Assembly: GCA_046484325.1 (NCBI GenBank)
Contig: JAWOJB010000090.1
Location: 1 to 25,054 of the forward strand
Source: JAWOJB01 sp046484325
Lineage (GTDB): Bacteria; Actinomycetota; Acidimicrobiia; Spongiisociales; ZC4RG35
Direction: 5' to 3'
Length of the DNA: 25,054 nucleotides
The position numbers and the translations under genes were made by a program. The notes below the pieces were generated by a model that saw only the letters and a program-made list of their open reading frames with translations, ran no database searches and was not told where the DNA came from. Below are positions 7,698 to 16,019 of the stretch, piece after piece. How positions within the stretch are numbered: the stretch's first letter is position 1; each line of letters opens with the position of its first letter.

Positions 7698-8605
7698 GAG
7701 TCCCCCTCGAACTGGCCCACGAACTGAACCTCCGGCTCGAGGTCGATCCCGGTCCGCTCCAGCACCTGCCGGTGGACCGCCGCCACCAGTCGGTGGACTT
7801 CGGCCGCGGTGGCACCGTGCTCGGCCACGAAGAAGTTGGCGTGCTTGGTCGAGACCGCCACCCTGCCGAGGGCGAAGCCCTTGAGGCCGAGTTGGTCGAT
7901 GATCCGCCCCGCGGCGTCACCCGGCGGATTCTTGAAGACGCTACCCGCGTTGAGGGTCCCGCCCGGCTGATGGGTTCGACGCCACCGGGTCACCTCGAGC
8001 AGTCGGGCCTCGCCTTCGTCGACCGGGCCGGGCCGGAACCGGAAGCGGGCCGACACGACGATCTCGGACGGTCCCACGGCGGAGTGCCGGTATCCGAGCT
8101 CGAGAGCGACCGGTGTCCGGCGATCGGCGACGCCGGTCGACAGATCGAAAATCTCGGCATCGACGAGCCAGTCGGACACCTCGGAGCCGAGGCATCCGGC
8201 GTTCTGGCGCACGGCACCGCCCACCGAGCCGGGGATACCGACCAGGAACTCGAGCCCGAGCCGGCCCTCTCGCGCCGCACCGCGGGCGAGTCGCGCCAGC
8301 GGCAGGCCGCCTCCCCCCTCCACCGCGTCGTCGGTCATCCGGAGCCCGGCGAAGCCGGCACCCAGGTGCAAGACGAGGCCCGGAAACCCGGCGTCGGAGA
8401 CCACGACATTGCTCCCCCTCCCCAGCACGAGCACGGGTACCGGCTCGACGGAGAGGGCCGCAGCGATCCGACAGAGATCGGCGTGGTCGGACGGCTCGGC
8501 GTACCAGCGGGCCGGGCCGCCCATCCGGTAGGTGGTGAGACGATCGAGGGCGATGCCTTCGGACACGATCCCCTCGGCGGCGAGGCGCTGCCACTCAGCC
8601 GGCAT
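7694..8605 (-). CDS. murB: UDP-N-acetylenolpyruvoylglucosamine reductase MurB
   Basis: An FAD enzyme of 303 aa that reduces UDP-GlcNAc-enolpyruvate to UDP-MurNAc with NADPH in the cytoplasm. FAD-binding motifs are TTYRMGGPARWY, VLGRGSNVVVSDAGFPGLVL and GIPGSVGGAVRQNAGCLGSEV. The catalytic serine region GSVFKNPPGDAAGRIIDQLGLKG and the HANFFV segment with the C-terminal glutamate region are present. Length fits the shorter (type II) MurB. The ATG at 8605 overlaps murC by 11 bp and its stop overlaps ftsQ (GTGA). Placement between murC and ftsQ differs from mycobacteria and streptomycetes, where murB lies elsewhere as far as I recall. Confidence 0.96.
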   Translation of the reverse strand: MPAEWQRLAAEGIVSEGIALDRLTTYRMGGPARWYAEPSDHADLCRIAAALSVEPVPVLVLGRGSNVVVSDAGFPGLVLHLGAGFAGLRMTDDAVEGGGGLPLARLARGAAREGRLGLEFLVGIPGSVGGAVRQNAGCLGSEVSDWLVDAEIFDLSTGVADRRTPVALELGYRHSAVGPSEIVVSARFRFRPGPVDEGEARLLEVTRWRRTHQPGGTLNAGSVFKNPPGDAAGRIIDQLGLKGFALGRVAVSTKHANFFVAEHGATAAEVHRLVAAVHRQVLERTGIDLEPEVQFVGQFEGDS

Positions 8606-9974
8606 CGAGGTGCTCCTCGTCGGCCAGCAGGGTCAGCAGCTCGCCTGCGGTGATGGTGATGTCTCCCGCCCCCATCACAAGGACCAGATCCCCGTCCTCC
8701 ACGCCGGCGGCGAGGTGTGCGGCCAGCTCCGAGCGGCGGGGGACGTACTCCACCTGCCCACCCGCCCGCACCGCGGCAGCAGCGACCAGCTCGCCGGTGA
8801 CACCGGGGATCGGCTCTTCCCGGGATCCGTACACGTCGGTCACCACCACTCGGTCGGCCGGCGCGAGCGCCGCCCCGAAGTCCCGCTGGAACCGCTGGGT
8901 GCGGGAATACAGATGTGGCTGGAACACCGCCCAAACCCTCCGGTGACCGGCATCGAGCGCGGTCCGCACCGTCACCGCCACCTCGGTGGGGTGGTGGGCG
9001 TAGTCGTCGACCACGGTGACACCGGCCACCGTGCCCCGCACCTCGAAACGACGGCGAACACCGTGGAACGACCGGAGCCCGGCGGCGGCGGCCTCCAGGT
9101 CGATGCCGAGCTCTCCGCACAGGGCGAGTACCCCGGCCGCATTGAGAGCGGTGTGGCGGCCAGGGCGGGGGACCCGGACCTCTATCTCCGCAGAGGGGCC
9201 GGCCAGCCGGAAGGCCACACCCGAGGGCTCGGAGGCGAGATCAGTGATCCGCCATGTCGAGCTCGACTCGAAACCGAAGCCGGCCGCACCGGTGCGGTCG
9301 GCCAGCCGGCGGGCCCCGGGGTCGTCGATGCCAACAACGACCGGGCCCTGGACCCGCCTGACCACGCGGGCGAACGCATCCTCCATCGAATCGACCGAGC
9401 TGAAGTGCTCCAGATGCTCGGGCTCCACGTTCGTGACCACGAGCCCTCGGAGCTCGATCTGCTCGAAGGTGCCGAACGCCTCGTCGACCTCGAGCACGAG
9501 CAGATCCCCCTCGCCGGTTGCGGCGTTCGTGCCCAGGTCGATGAGATCGCCACCGACCGCGAACGACGGATCGAGACCGGCTCGGCGAAGGGCGGCGACG
9601 AGCATCGCGGTGCTGGTCGTCTTCCCGTGCGTGCCCGTCGGCCCGACGGTGGGGATCTCGGAGGTGATCTCCTCGAGTAGCCGGGGGCGCCTCCACACCG
9701 GGATCCCGGCCGCATGGGCCGCTCCGATCTCGGGATCGGTCTCCGGGACCGCCGACGAGGCCACCACCAGGTCCACGCCTCTCAGCCGCTCGGGTTCGTG
9801 GCCCGACCACACCTCGATGCCCAGCTCGGCGAGCGAGGCGACCACCGAACCGGCCCTGAGATCCGAGCCGCTCACCACACTCCCCCAGCCGTGGAGGAGC
9901 TTGGCGAGAGCGCTCATGCCGGCGCCGCCGACTCCGATCAGGTGGATGCGTCCGAGCCGCCCGAGGTCAGCCAT
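8595..9974 (-). CDS. murC: UDP-N-acetylmuramate-L-alanine ligase MurC
   Basis: An ATP-dependent ligase of 459 aa that adds L-alanine to UDP-MurNAc. The N-terminal UDP-binding domain shows IHLIGVGGAGMSALAKLL. The ATP loop is GTHGKTT at about 114-120, the MurC-specific form. The C-terminal domain has GVRRRFEVRG, VVDDYAHHPTEV and FQPHLYSRTQRF, all typical. The central segment is divergent: LEVDEAFGTF (about 161-170) and TNVEPEHLEHF (181-191) replace the usual EADESDxSF and TNxDxDHxD patterns. I chose ATG 9974, which overlaps the murG stop by 8 bp (ATGGCTGA) and has GGTGG 6 bases upstream; another in-frame ATG at 9980 lacks spacing for a ribosome site. The frame is open further upstream but only as a shadow of murG. 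Confidence 0.96.
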   Translation of the reverse strand: MADLGRLGRIHLIGVGGAGMSALAKLLHGWGSVVSGSDLRAGSVVASLAELGIEVWSGHEPERLRGVDLVVASSAVPETDPEIGAAHAAGIPVWRRPRLLEEITSEIPTVGPTGTHGKTTSTAMLVAALRRAGLDPSFAVGGDLIDLGTNAATGEGDLLVLEVDEAFGTFEQIELRGLVVTNVEPEHLEHFSSVDSMEDAFARVVRRVQGPVVVGIDDPGARRLADRTGAAGFGFESSSTWRITDLASEPSGVAFRLAGPSAEIEVRVPRPGRHTALNAAGVLALCGELGIDLEAAAAGLRSFHGVRRRFEVRGTVAGVTVVDDYAHHPTEVAVTVRTALDAGHRRVWAVFQPHLYSRTQRFQRDFGAALAPADRVVVTDVYGSREEPIPGVTGELVAAAAVRAGGQVEYVPRRSELAAHLAAGVEDGDLVLVMGAGDITITAGELLTLLADEEHLDAG

Positions 9975-11043
9975 GGGCATCCACCATGGCCGCGGCGATG
10001 ACACCGGCCGCTTCGGGCCGCGAGAGTGTCGAGGTGGCGGCTCGCATCGACACGAGCATGTCGGTGTCGCCCACCAGTTCGGCCAACCGCCTTCCGAGGC
10101 CCGGCAGGTCCGGCTCGGGGACCACGAGAGCTGCTCCGCAGGAGGCCAGGGCGGCCGCATTGGCCTGCTGATGATCTCCGGAGCCGAAGGATCCGGGGAC
10201 GAGGATCGCCGGCGTCCCGGTGGCGGTGAGCTCGGCCACCGCCCCCCCGGCCCTGGCGACGACCAGATCGACGGCTGCGTAGAAGTCCTCCATGTGCAGC
10301 TCGTAGTCCAGCACCACCCAGGCCAGATTCGCGGTCTCTGCGCGGGCGGCCACCTCGGCGCGGTGGCTCGGTCCTGCCAGGTGGAGCACCTGGATGGGAG
10401 GGCCGTCCCAGGCGGTGAACACCGAGACCGCCGCATCGTTCAACGCCGCGGCGCCCAGGCTCCCGCCGAACACACCGACGATCGGGGGGTCGGCGTCGAG
10501 CCCATAACGGGCGAGGGCCCGAGGACGGAGAGCCACCCGGTCGAATCGGGCGATCGCCGACCGCACGGGGTTCCCCACCCACTCGCCGCGGAGGCCCTCG
10601 GTGTTCGGAAACGAGACGAAGACCCTGCCGGCCATCCGGGCGGCGAGCCGGTTCGCCAGGCCCGCCTCGGCGTTCTGCTCGGCGACCATGAGCCGGGCAC
10701 CCGCCCGGCGGGCCGCCAGCGCGGCGGGAATCGTGACGTATCCGCCCATCCCCAGCACCACCTGCACGCCCCGCTCCATCAGCGCTTCGTGCATCCGGCG
10801 GACGGCCCTCCTGACGACCCCGGGAATGCCGAGATTGGCGGTGGTGAGGCGACGCTGGAGGCCCCTCAGCTCGACCTCGAGGAAGGGAAAGCCTGCCTCC
10901 GGGTACACGGTGGCCTCGAGGCGGGAGCCTCCCATGAAGAGGACGTCCTCGCGGGCGACGCCCGACTCGACGAGGGCCTCGCCCACCGCCAGGCCCGGGT
11001 AGACGTGGCCACCGGTGCCGGCCGCGGCGATGGCATAGCTCAC
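9967..11043 (-). CDS. murG: Lipid II synthase MurG (undecaprenyl-PP-MurNAc-pentapeptide GlcNAc transferase)
   Basis: A GT-B fold glycosyltransferase of 358 aa at the inner membrane face that turns lipid I into lipid II. The N-terminal glycine loop AAGTGGHVYPGLAV binds the lipid substrate side. GMGGYVTIPAALAA, EQNAEAGLANRLAA, the second glycine loop FGGSLGAAALND and the UDP-GlcNAc site GDHQQANA are all visible. The start is GTG at 11043, overlapping the ftsW stop as GTGA. It sits between ftsW and murC, the usual dcw order. Confidence 0.96.
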   Translation of the reverse strand: MSYAIAAAGTGGHVYPGLAVGEALVESGVAREDVLFMGGSRLEATVYPEAGFPFLEVELRGLQRRLTTANLGIPGVVRRAVRRMHEALMERGVQVVLGMGGYVTIPAALAARRAGARLMVAEQNAEAGLANRLAARMAGRVFVSFPNTEGLRGEWVGNPVRSAIARFDRVALRPRALARYGLDADPPIVGVFGGSLGAAALNDAAVSVFTAWDGPPIQVLHLAGPSHRAEVAARAETANLAWVVLDYELHMEDFYAAVDLVVARAGGAVAELTATGTPAILVPGSFGSGDHQQANAAALASCGAALVVPEPDLPGLGRRLAELVGDTDMLVSMRAATSTLSRPEAAGVIAAAMVDAHG

Positions 11044-12206
11044 GATCGGGGTGCGGTGCCGTGTTGTGCCACGTTGACGAGCACGCCGAGCGCAGCCATC
11101 GAGACCACGAGCGCCGTGCTGCCGAACGACACGAACGGAAGGGTGATCCCGGTGATGGGCAGCACCCCGACCACGCCACCGATGTTCACGATCGCCTGGA
11201 ACGAGAACCAGGTGGTGATACCGGCGGCGATCATCCGGCCGAACTCGTCGGGGGCCCGGCGGGCGGTCGCCCAGCCGGAGAGCGCCAGCACCACGAAGAG
11301 GAGGATCACGAGCACCCCTCCGATGAAGCCGGTCTCCTCACCGACGATCGAGAAGATGAAGTCGGTGTGGGCGTTGGGCAGGTAGAACCAACGCGCACGG
11401 CTGTTGCCGAGCCCCACCCCGAAGATGCCGCCGGTCCCCAGCGCCAGGTAGGACTGGATGAGCTGGTACCCGTTCCCGGCCGGGTCGGCCCACGGCTCCA
11501 GGAACCCGGTGATCCGGGCGAACCGGTACGGGGCTGCGACGGCCAGCATCGCCGCGACGACGACCCCTCCGAGCCCGGTGAGCACCACATAGCGGAAGGG
11601 TGCCGAGCTGGCGACGAGTACGGCGATGGCACAGGCCGCGATCACGATCGTCGTCCCGAGATCCGGCTGGAGCATGACGAGGAGCCCGGTGGTGCCCAGG
11701 ATCATGGCCACCGGTGCCAGGAAGTGCCCGAAGTCGCCGAGGAGCCGATGCTTCCGCTCCATGACCGTCGCCAGGGCCACGATCACCGTGAACTTGGCGA
11801 GCTCCGCCGGCTGGAATGCGGGAAGCGGGCCGACGGCGATCCAGCGGCGGCTGCCCCCGGCCACCACCCCGTCGACGAGGACCCACACGAGCAGGCCGAG
11901 CGTGGCGAGGAACAACGGGATGGCGGTCTGGCGGTACACCGGAAACGGCACCCGGGCGGTCACGAGCATCGCCACCGTCCCCAACCCCACCCCGACGAGC
12001 TGGCGAACGAACATCGAGTACTGCCCCTCGTCGCGGGCGAGCCCCACGGTCGAGGACGCCGACAGCGTGGCGGCGAGGCCGATGACGATCAGGATGAATC
12101 CGACCACCATCATCACGGTGGCGGTGCGGTTGTTCACCCTCGTGCGGGTCGCCGAACGGACGGCGGCCGCCCGGGCCCGGGTGATCGACGTGACGTTCGC
12201 CGTCAT
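11040..12206 (-). CDS. ftsW: Septal peptidoglycan glycosyltransferase FtsW
   Basis: A SEDS-family polytopic membrane protein of 388 aa that polymerises lipid II at the septum, working with the FtsI transpeptidase. After a basic cytoplasmic N-terminus there are about ten hydrophobic segments. Family motifs are FQPAELAKF, the long loop with ADPAGNGYQLIQSYLALG (conserved Asp), GLGNSRARWFYLPNAHTDFIFS, GEETGFIGG and LPITGITLPFVSFGST. The last motif has Ser where many members have Gly (SYGGS). The ATG at 12206 overlaps the murD stop as ATGA; the open frame upstream is a shadow of murD. It could in principle be RodA, but the operon context decides for FtsW. Confidence 0.95.
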   Translation of the reverse strand: MTANVTSITRARAAAVRSATRTRVNNRTATVMMVVGFILIVIGLAATLSASSTVGLARDEGQYSMFVRQLVGVGLGTVAMLVTARVPFPVYRQTAIPLFLATLGLLVWVLVDGVVAGGSRRWIAVGPLPAFQPAELAKFTVIVALATVMERKHRLLGDFGHFLAPVAMILGTTGLLVMLQPDLGTTIVIAACAIAVLVASSAPFRYVVLTGLGGVVVAAMLAVAAPYRFARITGFLEPWADPAGNGYQLIQSYLALGTGGIFGVGLGNSRARWFYLPNAHTDFIFSIVGEETGFIGGVLVILLFVVLALSGWATARRAPDEFGRMIAAGITTWFSFQAIVNIGGVVGVLPITGITLPFVSFGSTALVVSMAALGVLVNVAQHGTAPRS

Positions 12207-13504
12207 GGCACCTTCTCCCCTTCGTGGACCAGTTCCCGGACGGCCGCGGCGAACGCATCGCCCCGGCGGGCGTACGACTCGAACATGTCGAAGCTGGCGC
12301 ACCCGGGGGCGAGCAGCACCGTGTCACCAGCCGAGGATGCCGCGGCGGCGATCCGGACGGCTGCCTCCATGCTCGGGGCCACCTCCACCCGGTCGGGATC
12401 GGCCGCCAGCAGGTCGGCGGCCGCCGTGCCGAGGGCCACCACCCGGCGCACGTTCGACTCGTGCACGAGCGGGCTCACGTCCAGGCCCTTGGCCAGCCCA
12501 CCGGCAATGAGGACCACCGATGGGTAAGAGCGAATGGCGGCCAGTGCGGCATGGGGGTTGGTGGCCTTGGAATCGTCGACGAACGCCACGCCACCGAGCT
12601 CGGCCACCAGGGTCCTTCGATGGGGGCCGGGCCGGAAGGTGCGCCAGGTCTCGAGGACGGCATCGGGCTCGGCTCCAACCTCGATGGCGGCGGCGCAGGC
12701 GGCGGCGAGGTCGAGGAGGAAGGCGGGATCGGTCACCCCGAGCTCGTCGACGCGCGCCGACACCGGCCCGACCACGAGCCGGCCGGAGACCACCCCGCCC
12801 CCGCCCTCGGGGAGACGCCGCCCCGACACCGGGATCCGTCGGGCGGCCGACCCCGCCGCCAGCTGCACCGCCCCCATGTCGTCGGCGTCGTAGACGGCCA
12901 CGTCCGAGGGCCTCTGGCGCTCGAACACCCTCGCCTTGGCGGCGGCATAGGCGGCGAAGCTCCCGTGCCAGTCGAGGTGATCGGGGGCGAGGTTCAGAAG
13001 AACGGCGGCGTCGGCTCGGAAGCTCTCGACGAACCGGAGCTGGAAGCTCGACACCTCGACGACGAGGGCGTCGGGAGGATCCACCACCGCCTCCGACAGC
13101 GGCGTGCCGATGTTGCCCAGCGCCGGGGCCCGGAGACCGCTGTGCTCGAGCATCTCGGAGACGAGCTCGGTCACCGTCGTCTTGCCGTTCGTCCCGGTGA
13201 CGGCGACGCAGGGCCGAGGCGGCAAGTGACGCCAGGCGAACTCGATCTCGCCGACGATCGGCAGGCCCGCCTCGAGCGTGTCGACGACCGGTGCCGAGCG
13301 CTCGGAGAACCCCGGGCTCGTCACCACCAGGTCCACACCCGACAGCAGCAGAGGGTCCCAGGTTCCCACCGCCGTCGCCGCCCCAGCCAGGTCCTGGGAG
13401 GGCGGCTCGGCGTCGTACACGGTGACGGCGTGTCCCAGGTGGGTGGCGAGATGGGCCACCGCCGCCCCGGACACGCCCGCACCGAGCACAAGCAGGCGGC
13501 TCAC
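12203..13504 (-). CDS. murD: UDP-MurNAc-L-alanine:D-glutamate ligase MurD
   Basis: A cytoplasmic Mur ligase of 433 aa that adds D-glutamate. The N-terminal Rossmann-like domain starts LLVLGAGVSGAAVAHLA. The ATP loop is GTNGKTT at about 104-110. EVSSFQLRFVES, LAPDHLDWHGSFAAYAAAKARVF (with the lysine that is carbamylated in the family), DDSKATNPHAALAA and GGLAKGLD are MurD hallmarks. The start is GTG at 13504, overlapping the mraY stop (GTGA), and the stop overlaps ftsW (ATGA). In-frame codons upstream belong to the mraY region. Confidence 0.97.
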   Translation of the reverse strand: MSRLLVLGAGVSGAAVAHLATHLGHAVTVYDAEPPSQDLAGAATAVGTWDPLLLSGVDLVVTSPGFSERSAPVVDTLEAGLPIVGEIEFAWRHLPPRPCVAVTGTNGKTTVTELVSEMLEHSGLRAPALGNIGTPLSEAVVDPPDALVVEVSSFQLRFVESFRADAAVLLNLAPDHLDWHGSFAAYAAAKARVFERQRPSDVAVYDADDMGAVQLAAGSAARRIPVSGRRLPEGGGGVVSGRLVVGPVSARVDELGVTDPAFLLDLAAACAAAIEVGAEPDAVLETWRTFRPGPHRRTLVAELGGVAFVDDSKATNPHAALAAIRSYPSVVLIAGGLAKGLDVSPLVHESNVRRVVALGTAAADLLAADPDRVEVAPSMEAAVRIAAAASSAGDTVLLAPGCASFDMFESYARRGDAFAAAVRELVHEGEKVP

Positions 13505-14556
13505 AGCAGTCCCTCGAGCCGGATGAAGTCGGCGTAGAACAGCCCGAGGGCCAGCGCCACGCCGATACCCGCCAGGATCCAAAACCGGATGACGACGGTG
13601 GTCTCGGGCCAGCCCCCCAGGTCGAAGTGGAAGTGGAGGGGAGCCATCCGGAAGACCCGGCGACCGGTGAGCTTGAAGCTCGCCACCTGCAGGATCACCG
13701 ATGCGGCCTCCGCGACATACAGACCGCCCAGGACGACCAGCAGCAGGTGGGTGTTCGTGAGCAGGGCGAGGGCTGCCAGCAGGCCCCCGATGGCCTGGGA
13801 TCCGACGTCACCCATGAAGATCTGGGCAGGGGCGGCGTTCCACCACAGGAACCCCATGAGTGCCCCGAGCATCGCCGCCGCCACGATCGACAGGGCCAGC
13901 GGGCTCACCGCCTCGTAGAGCCCGTCATTGCGGAATTGCCAGAACGCGATGATCGTGTACGCCCCGAACATGAGAGCGGCAGATCCGGCCGCCAGCCCGT
14001 CCATCCCATCGGTGAGGTTCGCCCCGTTGGCCGCCCCGGTGAGCATCAGCAGGACCAGAACCACGAATGCCACACTGCCCAACTCGATCCCCAGCGGTCT
14101 GGTGAAGGAGAGCTCGGTGACGATCCCCGCCTCGACCGCCCCCCATGCGAACAAGCCGGCGACGGTCAGCTGACCCAGGAACTTCGATCCCTTGCCCAAC
14201 CCGAGCGAGCGGCGTTGCGTGTACTTGAGGAGGTCGTCGACGAACCCGATCGACGCCATGCCGACGAGGGCGAGCAACGCCAGGAGGCCGCCGGGGCGGA
14301 GCGGCTGCAGCCTGAGGGTGAGACCCGTCACCGGGGTCCACAGCTGGACGTGGGCGGCGAGGTAGGCCACCACCACGGCGGTCACCATCACCACCCCGCC
14401 CATGGTCGGGGTGCCCTGCTTGTGGGCGTGCGACCCCTGGATCTCCTCCTGGATGAACTGCCCGATCTCCCTGCGCCGGAGGACCCGGATCGCCACGGGG
14501 GTGCCGAAGATCGACACGAGTGCGGCGACGGTGGCGGCGACGAGGAGCCCGATCAC
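13501..14556 (-). CDS. mraY: Phospho-MurNAc-pentapeptide translocase MraY (lipid I synthase)
   Basis: An integral membrane enzyme of 351 aa that transfers phospho-MurNAc-pentapeptide to undecaprenyl phosphate, with about ten membrane segments. Active-site motifs visible are GFVDDLLKYTQRRSLGLG (D107, D108), NLTDGMDGLAAG (D183, D186) and FMGDVGSQAIGG (D250). The usual PLHHHFE motif reads PLHFHFD (residues 306-312), so the middle histidine is Phe. The start is GTG at 14556, overlapping the murE stop as GTGA; upstream in-frame sequence is a shadow of murE. The direct murE-mraY overlap leaves no room for murF. Confidence 0.96.
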   Translation of the reverse strand: MIGLLVAATVAALVSIFGTPVAIRVLRRREIGQFIQEEIQGSHAHKQGTPTMGGVVMVTAVVVAYLAAHVQLWTPVTGLTLRLQPLRPGGLLALLALVGMASIGFVDDLLKYTQRRSLGLGKGSKFLGQLTVAGLFAWGAVEAGIVTELSFTRPLGIELGSVAFVVLVLLMLTGAANGANLTDGMDGLAAGSAALMFGAYTIIAFWQFRNDGLYEAVSPLALSIVAAAMLGALMGFLWWNAAPAQIFMGDVGSQAIGGLLAALALLTNTHLLLVVLGGLYVAEAASVILQVASFKLTGRRVFRMAPLHFHFDLGGWPETTVVIRFWILAGIGVALALGLFYADFIRLEGLL

Positions 14557-16019
14557 CGGACGGTCCCCCCTCTGAGCGTCCTCAGCTCCTCCCTCGCCAC
14601 CTGGCGGTCGTCGAAGGGCACGACGGTTCCCGCCACCTCTTGACCCCGCTCGTGGCCTTTGCCGAGCACGAGCACGACGTCGCCAGCCTCCGCCCACGTC
14701 AGCGCGGCACGGATCGCGGAACGCCGGTCGCCCTGGCGCCACACCGTCGAATCGGCGGGGATTCCCTCCATCACCTCGTCGATGATGGCATCGGGATCCT
14801 CCGATCTCGGGTTGTCCGAGGTCACGAAGACTGCATCGGCCCTCGCCGCGGCCGCGCCCATGAGTGGCCGCTTCTCGTGATCTCGGTCGCCCCCGGCACC
14901 CACGACGACCGCCACCCGCCCCGTCGCGGCGCCACGCACGGCCTCCAGTGCCGCCGAGATGCCGTCGGGAGTGTGGGCGTAGTCGATGATCACCCCGACC
15001 GGATCGTCACCCGAGACGAGCTCGAACCGGCCCGGGATCGGGCTGAGATCGGCGAGCCCGGCTGCGGCGGCGGACGGATCGAAGCCCAGCGCCACGGCGC
15101 AGCCCAGCGCCACGAGGGCGTTGGCGGCGTTGAAGGCTCCCCCCACGGGCACGGTGAGGTGGCCGAGGCCGGGTACCCCATCGACGTCCACCTCGAGGGA
15201 GGAGAGGCCGGCTCGCACGATCCGGCCGCGGATGTCGACCCCCGGCGAGGTGCCCACGGTGAGGACGGGGACACGGACCTCCTCCGCCAGCCGCCGGCCG
15301 GCGGCGTCGTCGACCCAGATCACCGCGGTTCGAGAGCGCACGGGATCGAACAGCCGCGCCTTGGCGGCGAAGTAGGCGTCCTCGGTGTGATGGAAGTCGA
15401 GATGATCGTGCCCGAGGTTCGTGAATGCCGCCACCTCGAACCAGATCGAGTCGACGCGGCCGAGCTCGAGCGCGTGCGACGACACCTCGACCGCCACCAC
15501 CTCCGCACCCCGGTCTGCCATATGGGCGAGGATGCGCTGCAGATCGGAGGCCTCCGGCGTGGTCCGTACGGTGGGGACGTTCTCTCCGCCCACCCGGGTT
15601 CGGACGGTCCCGATGAGGCCGGCCTTCTTCCCGGCCCCGATCGCCATCGCTTCGATCATGTGGGTCACGGTCGTCTTGCCGTTCGTGCCGGTGACCCCGA
15701 CGAGAGCCAGGCGTCGCGACGGCTGCCCATGGACCTCGGCTGCCAGGCCGGCAAGGCTCGATCGGGTCGATGCGACGACGAGCTGGGGCACGGCGAGGTC
15801 CAACTCGTGCTCGACCGCCACGGCCGGGCTTCCCCGTTCCACTGCCCCACCTGCGAAGGCGTGACCATCCACTTGGAACCCCGTGATCGCCACGAACAGC
15901 GTGCCCGGACCCGCCTGACGGGAGTCGTGGGTGACGTCGCGGACTCGGGTCGTGCCGTTGCCCACCACTCTGCCGCCGGTGACGGCGGCCAGTTCGTCGA
16001 GACTCCTACTCGGGGGCAT
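14553..16019 (-). CDS. murE: UDP-MurNAc-tripeptide synthetase MurE, meso-DAP type
   Basis: A cytoplasmic ligase of 488 aa that adds the third peptide residue. The N-terminal domain has VTHDSRQAGPGTLFVAITG (uridine-binding DSR). The ATP loop GTNGKTT is at about 111-117. TTPEASDLQ, EVSSHAL, NLGHDHLDFHHT and the carbamylated-lysine motif AAKARLF (K220) are present. DNPR at 402-405, in TSDNPRSEDP, is the family's specificity motif for meso-diaminopimelate. GHERGQE lies near the end. The ATG at 16019 overlaps the ftsI stop by 14 bp, and the stop overlaps mraY (GTGA). Confidence 0.97.
   Translation of the reverse strand: MPPSRSLDELAAVTGGRVVGNGTTRVRDVTHDSRQAGPGTLFVAITGFQVDGHAFAGGAVERGSPAVAVEHELDLAVPQLVVASTRSSLAGLAAEVHGQPSRRLALVGVTGTNGKTTVTHMIEAMAIGAGKKAGLIGTVRTRVGGENVPTVRTTPEASDLQRILAHMADRGAEVVAVEVSSHALELGRVDSIWFEVAAFTNLGHDHLDFHHTEDAYFAAKARLFDPVRSRTAVIWVDDAAGRRLAEEVRVPVLTVGTSPGVDIRGRIVRAGLSSLEVDVDGVPGLGHLTVPVGGAFNAANALVALGCAVALGFDPSAAAAGLADLSPIPGRFELVSGDDPVGVIIDYAHTPDGISAALEAVRGAATGRVAVVVGAGGDRDHEKRPLMGAAAARADAVFVTSDNPRSEDPDAIIDEVMEGIPADSTVWRQGDRRSAIRAALTWAEAGDVVLVLGKGHERGQEVAGTVVPFDDRQVAREELRTLRGGTVR

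Noticed and set aside
9016..11385. A 789-codon open frame on the plus strand opposite murC and murG
   Set aside because: It is Arg/Pro/Thr/Ser-rich with no family motif and lies antisense to two clearly conserved genes; long chance frames are expected at this GC.
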